A stretch of 64,000 bases of DNA from Chromatiales bacterium (GTDB taxonomy: Bacteria; Pseudomonadota; Gammaproteobacteria; UBA6429; Thiohalophilaceae), in NCBI GenBank assembly GCA_027032075.1, contig JALVOC010000054.1, positions 1-64,000 of the forward strand. The letters are read 5' to 3'. The notes below the pieces were generated by a model. The model was not told where the DNA came from. It did not search any database and saw only the letters and a list, made by a program, of their open reading frames with translations. The position numbers were made by a program, and so were the translations under genes. Positions 1 through 8,484 of the stretch are shown piece by piece; the first letter of the stretch is position 1; every line of letters begins with the position of its first letter.

Positions 1-1545
1 GTCATCATACGTATATTTTGTCACTTTATACTCGCCGGGATAGACAGACGGTTCTGTTTTTTGGATTACTTTGCTGTTAAACCTGCTGTCATAGCGGTAT
101 TCGATGCGGCGTTGTTCAGGTGTGCCGACAGCAACCTCTTTAAAACCATAGTTGCCCTTGGCGTCATAATTGCCATAGTTGGTGGTAACGCCATTTTTGG
201 TCATTGAAATAACATTGCTTGCCTCATCGTATTCATAACTAACATTGCCTGCTGTGCCACCGCAACTGGTGCAACCCGGGCCGGTAATACCGGTGATAAG
301 GCGTTCGCCCCACTGCCTTGTCCAGCTGTAAATGGTTGCGGCACCGCGGCTGTTGGTGACTTTTTTGTTACCGTTGCCTACATAATCGAATTGGATGTGG
401 ACGCCGTTAATATCACTGCCGTCCTCACCCAAATAAGAGCTTGTTGCCCGGCCCTTGAAGTCATAGGCATAGTGTTCCGAGGCAATACCCCGTTCGTCGA
501 TGATGCCGGTCAGATAATTTGGAAAGGTGGTGTTTTCATAGAGATAAGTCAGGATGGTGTTGTCCGGGTTGGTTACCGTTGTGAGATTATTGTTTGCATC
601 ATAGGCGTAGGTCCATTGGCGTCCATCGGGAGCAACAACGCTTTGCAATTTGTTTGTGCTGTTGTAATTGAATCTTAAGGTTTGGCCGGTATCATCCGTT
701 ACCGCAACGAGTTTTCCATCCATGCTGTAACTCAAAGACTGTGTGCGGCCATTGATGTTGGTGATGGATAAAAGCCTGCCACTGGTGTCGTATTCCTCTG
801 TGATGTCCCCCGTGGTATAACGAAACCCGCTGCTGGTTCGGGTCAAGCGGGCAGTGACATCGATATCGGTTGACCAGTCCCATCCTAAATAACTGTTGAA
901 TTGAATAATGGTGCCATCGGCGCGGTTTACGTCTGCCAGGGTTCTGTCTGCATTGATGGAAATGCTGCGATCGTAGCTGTGGCGCCATGATACGCCCAGG
1001 CTGGTTGTGCGTTTGTCAAAGCTGTTGTAATAACGTTTAAAACGCAAAGGGGAAATGGCGTTGCCGGCATAATCCATGCGGCTTTTGTACTTGTTGCCGG
1101 AAAGAATATCGATAGGATTGCCTGAATACCGGCAGGGCCTGTTGTCTTTCTTGGTGAGCCTTTCCTTGCCTTGGGTGAATTTGTTTGAGATGGACAGTGT
1201 TTCATGTACGCTGGAAAAGGCTTCCCGATCTTCAGAGACTTTTTTCCCATTTACTATTCTTTCCAGGCGGTAATTTATTTTGTAATAATACGTGGTGCCA
1301 AAATTCTGGGTAAAGAACAGGCTGGTACCGGTAACGGTTATTGTTAGTGTTGTTGAAGAATTGTTTCTAGCTTGAAAACACGCCGCCGCTGCGTTTGCCG
1401 CTGCCGTCGCGCTTCCGAAGACGGTTTGGGGTGTGTAATCACAATCAAGGGAGTGTGGATAAACGATATGGAATTCAGCAAATAACAGAGCACTGTAAGA
1501 AAAAAGAAACAAGCTTAAAATTGACCTGAACAGTTTGTTCATCAT
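1..1545 (-). CDS. RHS/YD-repeat protein, N-terminal part (cut by window edge)
   Basis: An open frame runs on the minus strand from three consecutive ATG codons (1548, 1545, 1542) to the left edge without a stop, so about 515 N-terminal residues are visible. GGGAG lies just upstream; it is too close to the first ATG, so the second or third is more likely used. A signal-peptide-like segment comes first, then a DUF6531-like start of an RHS shell (NPIDILSGNKY, later LRFKRYYNSF and GVSWRHSYDRS), then repeated YD-type units (LSYSMDGKL, WTYAYDANNNL, YEYDEASNV, IEYRYDSRF). A PGCTSCGG segment sits late in the visible part. Such proteins form a beta-cage that often encloses a C-terminal toxin; that end and any immunity gene lie outside the window. 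The signal peptide suggests Sec export rather than a cytoplasmic type VI effector, which is inference. Confidence 0.85.
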   Translation of the reverse strand, partial: MMNKLFRSILSLFLFSYSALLFAEFHIVYPHSLDCDYTPQTVFGSATAAANAAAACFQARNNSSTTLTITVTGTSLFFTQNFGTTYYYKINYRLERIVNGKKVSEDREAFSSVHETLSISNKFTQGKERLTKKDNRPCRYSGNPIDILSGNKYKSRMDYAGNAISPLRFKRYYNSFDKRTTSLGVSWRHSYDRSISINADRTLADVNRADGTIIQFNSYLGWDWSTDIDVTARLTRTSSGFRYTTGDITEEYDTSGRLLSITNINGRTQSLSYSMDGKLVAVTDDTGQTLRFNYNSTNKLQSVVAPDGRQWTYAYDANNNLTTVTNPDNTILTYLYENTTFPNYLTGIIDERGIASEHYAYDFKGRATSSYLGEDGSDINGVHIQFDYVGNGNKKVTNSRGAATIYSWTRQWGERLITGITGPGCTSCGGTAGNVSYEYDEASNVISMTKNGVTTNYGNYDAKGNYGFKEVAVGTPEQRRIEYRYDSRFNSKVIQKTEPSVYPGEYKVTKYTYDD

Positions 1546-1548
1546 CAT

Positions 1549-2050
1549 TCTCCCTTTGATTAAACTGAATTTCCGTATTAAAGATTAAACTGGTTTTAAA
1601 TATTCAAGCCGTATCGTTATTATTTGTCAGGTACATATAACAAATGGCGCAAATCACTTTCACCGGTAAACAGGCGCAAGCATTCGTAAAATCGTAATAC
1701 GGTTTGTTTTGTTCCGCGTTGGTGGCGGTATGAGGATAACTCTGAGGGGGGATCTCTATCCTTGAGAACAACGCAGGCAAATTTATAACGGCGCATTAGT
1801 AGTGTAAATACTGCTTTTTAATTATATTTCAAACTTGATCGTTTTTTGTGATGCGTTTACGCAAATTATATTTCTTGATAAGAAAGCTAAGAAAAGATAC
1901 GGGTTGAGTGGCTCCGACCTTGATTATCTCATTCCTGATAAAACCATTCGGTCTCCAGGTTGGGAGCCGTTTTCCTGGCGAACGTGTGTTGAGATGTTCT
2001 GCCGTTTTAGACTATTTCCTATGAGCGGTGAATAAAGTTGCCAGGCGAGC
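1549..2050. other. Intergenic region without a recognised gene
   Basis: About 500 bp between the divergent RHS gene and the end of tag. The RHS promoter must lie in the AT-rich part near 1550-1630. A 66-codon frame on the plus strand at 1835-2035 has no ribosome binding site and resembles nothing I recognise; I do not call it a gene. Confidence 0.5.
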
Positions 2051-2638
2051 TTATTTTCTTTTTGGTTCCGCAAGCTGCCGATGACGAAAACATCCGGTGA
2101 GATGGTCGTTTACCATTCCAATTGCTTGCATGAAGGCGTAACAGATGGTGCTGCCGGTGAATTTGAAACCGCGCTGTTTTAGATCGCGGCTCATGTTATC
2201 TGAATGGGTTGTTGTGACGGGTATTTTTTTCAGGCTGCGCCAGTTGTTCTGTATGGTTTTTCCGTCAGTAAATTGCCAGATGTATTCGTCGAAACTGCCG
2301 AATTGTTCCTGAATATCCAAAAAACAGCGGGCGTTGTGAATGGATGCTTCGATTTTCAGTTTGTTGCGCACGATACCGGCGTTGTTGAGTAACTGGTTTT
2401 TCTTTCGAGCGGTATAACGGGCCACGGTTTCTGGATCGAAGTTATCGTAGGCTTGCCGGTAGTTGTTACGTTTTTTCAGGATGGTTAGCCAGCTCAGTCC
2501 GGCCTGGGCACCTTCGAGGATCAGGAATTCGAACAAGCGCTGATCGTCATGTAACGGTACGCCCCATTCCTCATCATGGTAGGCGATATAGAGGGGATCG
2601 TTTCCGCACCAGCCGCAACGTTTCGGTAAATTTGTCAT
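2051..2638 (-). CDS. tag: DNA-3-methyladenine glycosylase I
   Basis: Base-excision-repair glycosylase that removes 3-methyladenine from alkylated DNA. The 195-residue length and sequence follow E. coli Tag closely: RCGWCGNDPLYIAYHDEEWG at the N-terminus, the LEGAQAGLSW helix carrying the conserved glutamate (E42 here) that contacts the methylated base, and GFKFTGSTICYAFMQAIG near the end. Zinc ligands are C8, H21 and the C-terminal NDHLTGC histidine and cysteine, matching the HhH-GPD zinc snap of the family. The ribosome binding site is weak (CCCGAG directly before ATG). The gene stands alone, with no alkylation-response partner beside it. Confidence 0.96.
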   Translation of the reverse strand: MTNLPKRCGWCGNDPLYIAYHDEEWGVPLHDDQRLFEFLILEGAQAGLSWLTILKKRNNYRQAYDNFDPETVARYTARKKNQLLNNAGIVRNKLKIEASIHNARCFLDIQEQFGSFDEYIWQFTDGKTIQNNWRSLKKIPVTTTHSDNMSRDLKQRGFKFTGSTICYAFMQAIGMVNDHLTGCFRHRQLAEPKRK

Positions 2639-2805
2639 CTCGGGATTCTTTTTTATTCACACTCCGGCTGCATCAAGTTATTCCCGCAACGGTCAAACCA
2701 TTTGAGGAGCGGCTTGGGTGGTTGTCTTGCTGTAAGAGTATAACATCGACAGGGGAGGTTGCTGTGAGGGGACGACACGGGCCGGCTTGTTTGTCTCTCG
2801 TAGGA

Positions 2806-3870
2806 TTAATGACAGGAGAAGTAAATCAGATATTCGTTGTCGACCGTGGTTGATTCCCCCAGACTGATGAAGCCTGAACCTGTGAGTGGGTAGTCCTCAC
2901 CATGGATATAGACTTCCTTGTTTCCCTGGGGCTTGATGAAGGTGCCATTGGTGCTGTGGTCGGTGACCACAAATTTACCCTTGCGAAAAACAATGCGTGC
3001 ATGTGCGCGGGAAGCGAAGTCCGAGGGGATCACCATGTCGCAACTGCTGCTGCGGCCGAGGACGACGCCGCTGTTACGTGAGGACACTTCCTGGATATTT
3101 TCACGGTAGGTCAGGTAAAGCTGATGGCGTTCATTGAATAACCCATGAATGAGGGGAAAATCCATCAGCTCGGTCAGTGTTGGTTCGGTGTCCTCACTTT
3201 CGGTTTTGTCAGGTGTCTGCGGTTTTTCCCTGGTGCTGAGTTCTTTCGCCAGTTCGACCAGTCTGTTCTCCCGGCGCAACAGCATTTTTCCAACCTCGCA
3301 CAAAAAGTCTTCCGTGATACTTTCCGGCTTGAGTTCAAAGTTGAGGGAATCGACACTCTCGATATTATTGATGCTGAACTTGATATGGTGCTGGTGATAA
3401 TTGGCGGAAAATACCAGGCTGGCCGGGAATTTGCCCTCGACTTCGATACGCCCCTTTGATTGCAGCACGATGTCCATGCCAAGGTGCTGAAGTTTGTTGA
3501 TCAGGTTGTTCATGTCTGAAGCATCCACCTTCGAGATATCACAGCGTTGATCGCACTCCAGAATAAACGTTATGCCAACCACGAGTTGTTCGTAGGTCGT
3601 TTCACTGAAAACACGGTAGTTATGTTGCACCAGGTTGTTTATTTTTCCATGATCAAAAATAAGCCGGCTGGTGCGAACATCAGGTCGGATGATCCGAAGT
3701 TGTTCGATGATGGAAGCGAGGTAATGGTGGATCTGGCGTAACTTGTTTTCCACCTCGGTATGCAGGAAGACCTCCAGGGATTCACTGCGTGGTGCGATTT
3801 GATCTTCTTGCTTTAAGACTTCTTTGGCCTGCTTTTTCAGCTCATCCAGTAGTTTCATTGGACTTTCCAT
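2806..3870 (-). CDS. FHA-domain protein
   Basis: 354-residue soluble protein. The last 85 residues form a forkhead-associated domain, which binds phosphothreonine peptides: VVLGRSSSCDMVIP (strand with the GR and S residues), SRAHARI, and DHSTNGTF with the conserved N-G pair. The first 260 residues are helical, lysine/glutamate-rich at the start (LLDELKKQAKEVLKQ) and match no domain I recognise; they could be a PilZ-like or signalling scaffold. No Ser/Thr kinase or phosphatase gene is adjacent. A second possible start (M5, position 3858) has GGAAAG five bases upstream and is as likely as the first. Confidence 0.85.
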   Translation of the reverse strand: MESPMKLLDELKKQAKEVLKQEDQIAPRSESLEVFLHTEVENKLRQIHHYLASIIEQLRIIRPDVRTSRLIFDHGKINNLVQHNYRVFSETTYEQLVVGITFILECDQRCDISKVDASDMNNLINKLQHLGMDIVLQSKGRIEVEGKFPASLVFSANYHQHHIKFSINNIESVDSLNFELKPESITEDFLCEVGKMLLRRENRLVELAKELSTREKPQTPDKTESEDTEPTLTELMDFPLIHGLFNERHQLYLTYRENIQEVSSRNSGVVLGRSSSCDMVIPSDFASRAHARIVFRKGKFVVTDHSTNGTFIKPQGNKEVYIHGEDYPLTGSGFISLGESTTVDNEYLIYFSCH

Positions 3871-4174
3871 AACTGTTCCCGCATTGAGAATTAGCTTGCC
3901 GTGGCCATGAGTGAATTATATATCATCGTGTGTAAAGTTAAATATCACGATGTTACAAAATCATGTTTTCCTTACATGGTGATCGAACTTGCAGGATCGA
4001 TATCTATTTTAATTTAATAATGATGTTTTGTTATAGTTTGATGTAACAACTTTCGCAATTCGCGTAAAGTAACGTCGGCATGATTTAACAGTTTTCATAC
4101 TTTTTCCTTATAAACAAGGTAATAGAACCGCTGTTTACGTGAAAGATGAATCGGCTTTGCTGATTAAATATGGA
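3871..4174. other. AT-rich intergenic region
   Basis: About 300 bp between the end of fumC and the start of the FHA gene, both on the minus strand. It contains the likely promoter of the FHA gene and a small inverted repeat (CATCGTG near 3925, CACGATG near 3947). I see no gene, and no T-tailed terminator for fumC. Confidence 0.45.
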
Positions 4175-5557
4175 TCACACGCCGCCTTTGGTCAACTGTG
4201 CCGGATCCAGCAGGCGTTTGAGTTCGGCTTCCGACAGCTCGGTCATTTCCTGCGCAACCTCTATCACCGGCCTGCCTTCCGCGTAAGCTTTTTTTGCAAT
4301 CGCCGCCCCTTTTTCGTAACCGATGACACGGTTGAGTGCGGTGACCAGAATGGGGTTACGATCAAGCGCCTTCTGGAGATGCGCCTTGTTTACTTTAAAG
4401 CCGTCGATGGCTTTATCGGCCAGCAGGCGTGCGGCGTTGGCAAGCAGCTCGATGCTTTGCAGCAGGTTGTAAGCGATAACCGGCAGCATTACATTGAGCT
4501 GGAAGTTGCCGGACTGGCCTGCAACGGTAATGGTGAGATCGTTGCCGATTACCTGGGTGCAGACCATGGCGACGGCTTCGGGGATCACCGGGTTGATCTT
4601 GCCGGGCATAATGGAACTGCCAGGCTGCAAAGCAGGCAGTTCGATCTCGCTCAGGCCGGCAAGCGGGCCGCTGTTCATCCAGCGCAGATCATTGGCAATT
4701 TTCATCAGGCTTACTGCCAGGGTTTTTAACTGGCCGCTGACTTCCACCGCACTGTCCTGCGAGGCGAGACCGACAAACGGGTTTTTCATCGGATGGAAGG
4801 GGATGCCGCTTTTCTCCGAAAGCGCACTGGCAACCTCCTTTCCGAAATCGGGGTGGGCGTTGATGCCGGTGCCAACGGCGGTGCCACCCTGGGGCAGGGC
4901 ATGCAGCCGTTCGAGTGAATCGTTTATACGTTCCAGGTTATCCTGGATCTGCTGTTTCCAGGCGCTGAGTTCCTGTCCGAGGGTGATCGGCATCGCATCC
5001 ATCAGGTGGGTGCGGCCGGTTTTCACGACACTTTGCAGCTCCACCGAGCGGATCTCGATGGTGTTGATCAGGTGCAGCAATGCCGGCCTCAGTTTTTGCT
5101 CAATTTCAATACTGGCGCTGACATGGATGGTCGTCGGGATAACGTCATTGGAGCTTTGGCTCATATTGACGTGATCATTGGGATGAATCGACTCGCCGCT
5201 GGCTTCAGAGGCCAGTCTGGCAATGACCTCGTTGGCGTTCATGTTGCTGCTGGTGCCGGAACCGGTCTGGAAGACATCGATGGGGAAATGTTCCAGATAC
5301 AAACCCTGGGCAATCTTGTCTGCAGCAGCCTGGATGGCGCGGGCCCTGTTCTCATCGATTAATTTGAGATTAAGATTGGCCTGCGCACAGCTGTGCTTGA
5401 CAAGCGCCAGGGCACGAAGGAAAGCGGCGGGCATGGTCAAGCCACTGATGGGGAAATTGTCCACTGCACGCTGGGTCTGGGCACCATAGAGTGCATCTGC
5501 GGGTACCTGCAATTCCCCCATACTGTCATGTTCAATCCGGAATGTGGGTTTGGTCAT
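4175..5557 (-). CDS. fumC: Class II fumarate hydratase
   Basis: Oxygen-stable fumarase of the TCA cycle (fumarate + water to malate), a homotetramer without an iron-sulfur cluster. It has the usual length (460 residues). The family signature loop GSSIMPGKINPV is present near residue 315, as are TGSGTSSNMNANEV, the HPNDHVNMSQSSND substrate loop and GRTHLMDAMP. The start is ATG 5557 with AGGA about ten bases upstream. It lies 16 bp behind the small NTF2-like gene on the same strand, so the two are probably cotranscribed. Confidence 0.97.
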   Translation of the reverse strand: MTKPTFRIEHDSMGELQVPADALYGAQTQRAVDNFPISGLTMPAAFLRALALVKHSCAQANLNLKLIDENRARAIQAAADKIAQGLYLEHFPIDVFQTGSGTSSNMNANEVIARLASEASGESIHPNDHVNMSQSSNDVIPTTIHVSASIEIEQKLRPALLHLINTIEIRSVELQSVVKTGRTHLMDAMPITLGQELSAWKQQIQDNLERINDSLERLHALPQGGTAVGTGINAHPDFGKEVASALSEKSGIPFHPMKNPFVGLASQDSAVEVSGQLKTLAVSLMKIANDLRWMNSGPLAGLSEIELPALQPGSSIMPGKINPVIPEAVAMVCTQVIGNDLTITVAGQSGNFQLNVMLPVIAYNLLQSIELLANAARLLADKAIDGFKVNKAHLQKALDRNPILVTALNRVIGYEKGAAIAKKAYAEGRPVIEVAQEMTELSEAELKRLLDPAQLTKGGV

Positions 5558-5573
5558 AATGATGTTTCCTGTG

Positions 5574-5951
5574 TCAGGCCGCTTTCCAGTTATGAATTAT
5601 TTCTTCCACTACACGCCATTGGCCATCCTCTTCTTCTTCCAGCATTATATCTTTTTCAATGATGAGCTGTTTTCCGTTTGTTGCCAACATGGTTTCGGTG
5701 ACCCGGAAGCCAAGACGGCGCAAGGTGATCGTCTTGATATTCAAGTTACTGTGGCTCAGGCGGGACAGCAAATTTTTATCGAATTCGTTACGTCTGCGAT
5801 TTTTCCAGCCTTGGTAATCAATAACTTGCTGCGAGGGCAGGCCGTAGACCTGCACCTTTTTCGAGACCAGCGCCATATGGGCCTGCAGATCCCGTTGTTC
5901 CACCGTATCACGGAGCTTTTTCAGCCAGTTGATGATGAGTTCTTGCGACAT
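5574..5951 (-). CDS. Small NTF2/SnoaL-like protein
   Basis: About 125 residues starting MSQELIINWLKKLRD. Its pattern (an N-terminal helix, then strands ending in MLEEEEDGQWRVVEEIIHNW) is that of the cone-shaped NTF2-like fold, close to the Cds6/DUF4440 type of domain. The frame stays open upstream to 6128, but that stretch is basic and low in family character. ATG 5951 begins the conserved-looking part; ATG 5993 (GGAA eight bases upstream) is the main alternative. It precedes fumC by 16 bp. The ligand or partner is unknown. Confidence 0.6.
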   Translation of the reverse strand: MSQELIINWLKKLRDTVEQRDLQAHMALVSKKVQVYGLPSQQVIDYQGWKNRRRNEFDKNLLSRLSHSNLNIKTITLRRLGFRVTETMLATNGKQLIIEKDIMLEEEEDGQWRVVEEIIHNWKAA

Positions 5952-6329
5952 GTCCGAATGTGTTCCCTGGTTTACTCGACCCGTATTTTTCATTGGTATT
6001 CCAACTATGGCGGCAGATTTGCCTGACGCTGTAGCCATGCCAGGCTGTGAGATCAGCCGGCCGATGCGGGTGAAAACGGCCACCAAGGCGGATTTTGACC
6101 TGTTCGGGTAGAATTCCGCCTGCGACACGGTCAGTCGGTGTCATCGTCGATCCACTAGTAAGTTGCTAAATTATATAGTATTTTTGCCAATAATATCAGG
6201 TTGGGAAGGTGGGTATTTCTTGACCTTGAGGCCCAAAAAGCCGATCATACGCCGCCTTGATTTAAGCGGATCGGTGAAAAACACCGGTTGGTGAGTTCTT
6301 ACTATATATATTGATAATAAAGGATCCCT

Positions 6330-7340
6330 ATGAACGACGCGGACAAGAAACGCCTGTTGCGGGAGATGATTTTTTACCGCCGCTTCGAAGATCGTACTTT
6401 CGAGGCTTACATGGAGCGCAAGATTGGCGGTTTCCTGCATTTGTATACGGGCCAGGAAGCGGTGGCAACCGGTGTGCTGGAGATGGCCCGGACCGGGCAG
6501 GGCAAAGACAACGACTATGTGATCACCGGCTACCGTGATCATATCCATGCCATCAAAACCGGTGCACCGCCCCGCGAAGTGATGGCCGAACTGTATGGCA
6601 AGGAAACCGGCTCCTCCAAGGGCCGCGGCGGTTCAATGCACATCTTCGATGCCAGCCAGAATTTCATGGGCGGTTATGCGCTGGTGGGACAGCCGTTCCC
6701 GTTGGCGGCCGGCCTGGCAATGGGTTGCAAACACAAGGGTAGCGATCAGATAGCCATCTGTTTTCTCGGCGACGGCGCAAACAACCAGGGTACTTTCCAC
6801 GAAACCATGAATATGGCCAAGGTCTGGAACCTGCCGGTATTGTTTGTTTGTGAAAACAACCAGTATGCAATCGGTACCCGCATCGAGCGTTCCACCGCAG
6901 TGGTGGACCAGTACAAGCGGGTCTGTGCCTATGACATGGAGGCCAGTCAGCACGATGGCATGGATATCGACGTGGTGATGGAAGCCTCGCAAAAGGCGAT
7001 TGATTTCGTGCGCAGCGGCAAGGGGCCGTACTTTATTGAATTTTTGACATACCGTTATCGTGGCCACTCCATGTCTGATTCCAAGGGCTACCGCACCAAG
7101 GAGGAAGAAGCCGAGTGGCACAAACGTGATCCGATCAAGATCTACAGCGAGCGCCTGATCAAAGCGGGGATCATCACGGCAGAGGACATCAAGGCGATGG
7201 AGAAGGAAATCGATGATGAAATTGAAAACGATATCGTCAAATTCGCCGAAGAAAGTCCTGAACCAAAAGTCGAAGATTTGAACAAATATGTGCTGGACGA
7301 CAACCCCGATCCGCGTTGGGTGGGTCCGTTACAAAAATAA
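6330..7340 (+). CDS. pdhA: Pyruvate dehydrogenase E1 component, alpha subunit
   Basis: Thiamine-diphosphate-dependent decarboxylating subunit of the alpha2-beta2 type of 2-oxoacid dehydrogenase. 336 residues. The ThDP motif is clear: GDGANNQGTFHETMNMA followed by FVCENNQYAIGT. The phosphorylation-loop region YRGHSMSD, HLYTGQEAVATG and GRGGSMHIFD are also present. The first gene of the operon pdhA-pdhB-E2/E3; start ATG 6330 has AAGGA seven bases upstream. Pyruvate is the likely substrate because the sequence resembles PdhA rather than branched-chain E1, but acetoin dehydrogenase E1 is similar and cannot be excluded by sight. Confidence 0.93.
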   Translation: MNDADKKRLLREMIFYRRFEDRTFEAYMERKIGGFLHLYTGQEAVATGVLEMARTGQGKDNDYVITGYRDHIHAIKTGAPPREVMAELYGKETGSSKGRGGSMHIFDASQNFMGGYALVGQPFPLAAGLAMGCKHKGSDQIAICFLGDGANNQGTFHETMNMAKVWNLPVLFVCENNQYAIGTRIERSTAVVDQYKRVCAYDMEASQHDGMDIDVVMEASQKAIDFVRSGKGPYFIEFLTYRYRGHSMSDSKGYRTKEEEAEWHKRDPIKIYSERLIKAGIITAEDIKAMEKEIDDEIENDIVKFAEESPEPKVEDLNKYVLDDNPDPRWVGPLQK

Positions 7341-7352
7341 TTGAGGTCAAAC

Positions 7353-8333
7353 ATGGCAGAAACTGCATATTGGGAAGCGATCCGTCGCGCGCATGATGAA
7401 GAAATGGCAAGAGATCCGATGGTGATCGCCATGGGTGAGGATATCGGGGTTGCCGGCGGTACATACAAAGCGACTTCGGGCCTGTATGACAAGTACGGTG
7501 CAGAGCGGGTGATTGATACCCCGATTTCGGAAAACTCCTACACCGGTATCGGTATTGGTGCCTCGATGGTGGGCGTACGGCCGGTTATCGAAATCATGTC
7601 CATCAATTTTGCCTTGCTGGCGCTGGATACCTTGATCAACGCTGCAGCCAAGATCCGTTACATGTCCGGAGGCCAGTTACAGTGTCCGATTGTGATGCGT
7701 ACACCCGGTGGTACGGCACATCAACTCGCGGCGCAACATTCGGCGCGTCTGGCACGCATGTTTATGAGTACTTCGGGTCTGCGCGTGGTGACGCCGCGGG
7801 GTCCGCTGGATGCTTATGGCATGTTGAAGTCCGCCATTCGGTGTGATGATCCGGTGATCATTATCGAGCATGAGCAAATGTATAACCTCAAGGAAGACAT
7901 TCCCGAGGAAGAATATTTCCGGCCTCTGGAAGGTGCCGAAGTGGTGCGTGAAGGTTCGGACATCACCCTTATCGGTTACAACTTCAGCGTGCATTTGTGC
8001 CTGGAGGCGGCCAAACGCCTGCAAGCCGATGGCATCAGTGCCGAAGTGATCGATCTGCGGGTGTTGAAACCCATCGATCGTGAAACCATTCGCCGCTCCG
8101 TGGAAAAAACCCACAAGGTTCTGGTCGCCGAGGAAGATGAAGCACCGGTGGGTGTCGGTTCTGAAATTATTACCGGCATTATCGAAGACTGCTTCTTTGC
8201 ACTCGATTCCCAGCCGGTGCGTATTCATGCGGCGGACGTGCCGGTGCCCTATAACTACAAGCTGGAAAAAGCCGCAATCCCCAGCGCCGACGATGTTTAC
8301 CAGGGCGCCCTCAAGGTGATGGGCAAGATCTGA
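7353..8333 (+). CDS. pdhB: Pyruvate dehydrogenase E1 component, beta subunit
   Basis: Partner of PdhA; 326 residues. ATG 7353 was chosen over an upstream in-frame TTG because GAGG lies six bases before it and the protein then starts MAETAYWEAIRRAHDEEM, as in the family. Family landmarks: AMGEDIGVAGGTYKAT, DTPISENSYTGIGIGASMVG, RYMSGGQLQCPIVMRTPGG, AQHSARL and the C-terminal DVPVPYNYKLEKAAIPS. It follows pdhA by 12 bp. Confidence 0.95.
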   Translation: MAETAYWEAIRRAHDEEMARDPMVIAMGEDIGVAGGTYKATSGLYDKYGAERVIDTPISENSYTGIGIGASMVGVRPVIEIMSINFALLALDTLINAAAKIRYMSGGQLQCPIVMRTPGGTAHQLAAQHSARLARMFMSTSGLRVVTPRGPLDAYGMLKSAIRCDDPVIIIEHEQMYNLKEDIPEEEYFRPLEGAEVVREGSDITLIGYNFSVHLCLEAAKRLQADGISAEVIDLRVLKPIDRETIRRSVEKTHKVLVAEEDEAPVGVGSEIITGIIEDCFFALDSQPVRIHAADVPVPYNYKLEKAAIPSADDVYQGALKVMGKI

Positions 8334-8354
8334 GTGGCGGGTGACTGCTTATGA

Positions 8355-8374
8355 CTAACGAGCAAGATCGTTAG
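8355..8374 (+). promoter_or_regulatory. Small hairpin between pdhB and the E2-E3 gene
   Basis: A perfect 7-bp inverted repeat (CTAACGA, six-base loop, TCGTTAG) 21 bp after the pdhB stop. There is no T-tract, so it is unlikely to terminate fully; it may attenuate or protect the message. The 151-bp gap it sits in is large for an otherwise tight operon. Confidence 0.4.
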
Positions 8375-8484
8375 CGAGTATTCATTCAAATAAAAATGCG
8401 TAGCGAGAGGTCGACGGATTTGATGGTGAATTATTTTGCCATTAATTTTTTGCCACACGCTGCTTGAACCTAGAAACAGTATAT

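Noticed and set aside
1835-2035. 66-codon plus-strand frame in the RHS-tag gap
   Set aside because: No ribosome binding site and no recognisable sequence; likely chance.
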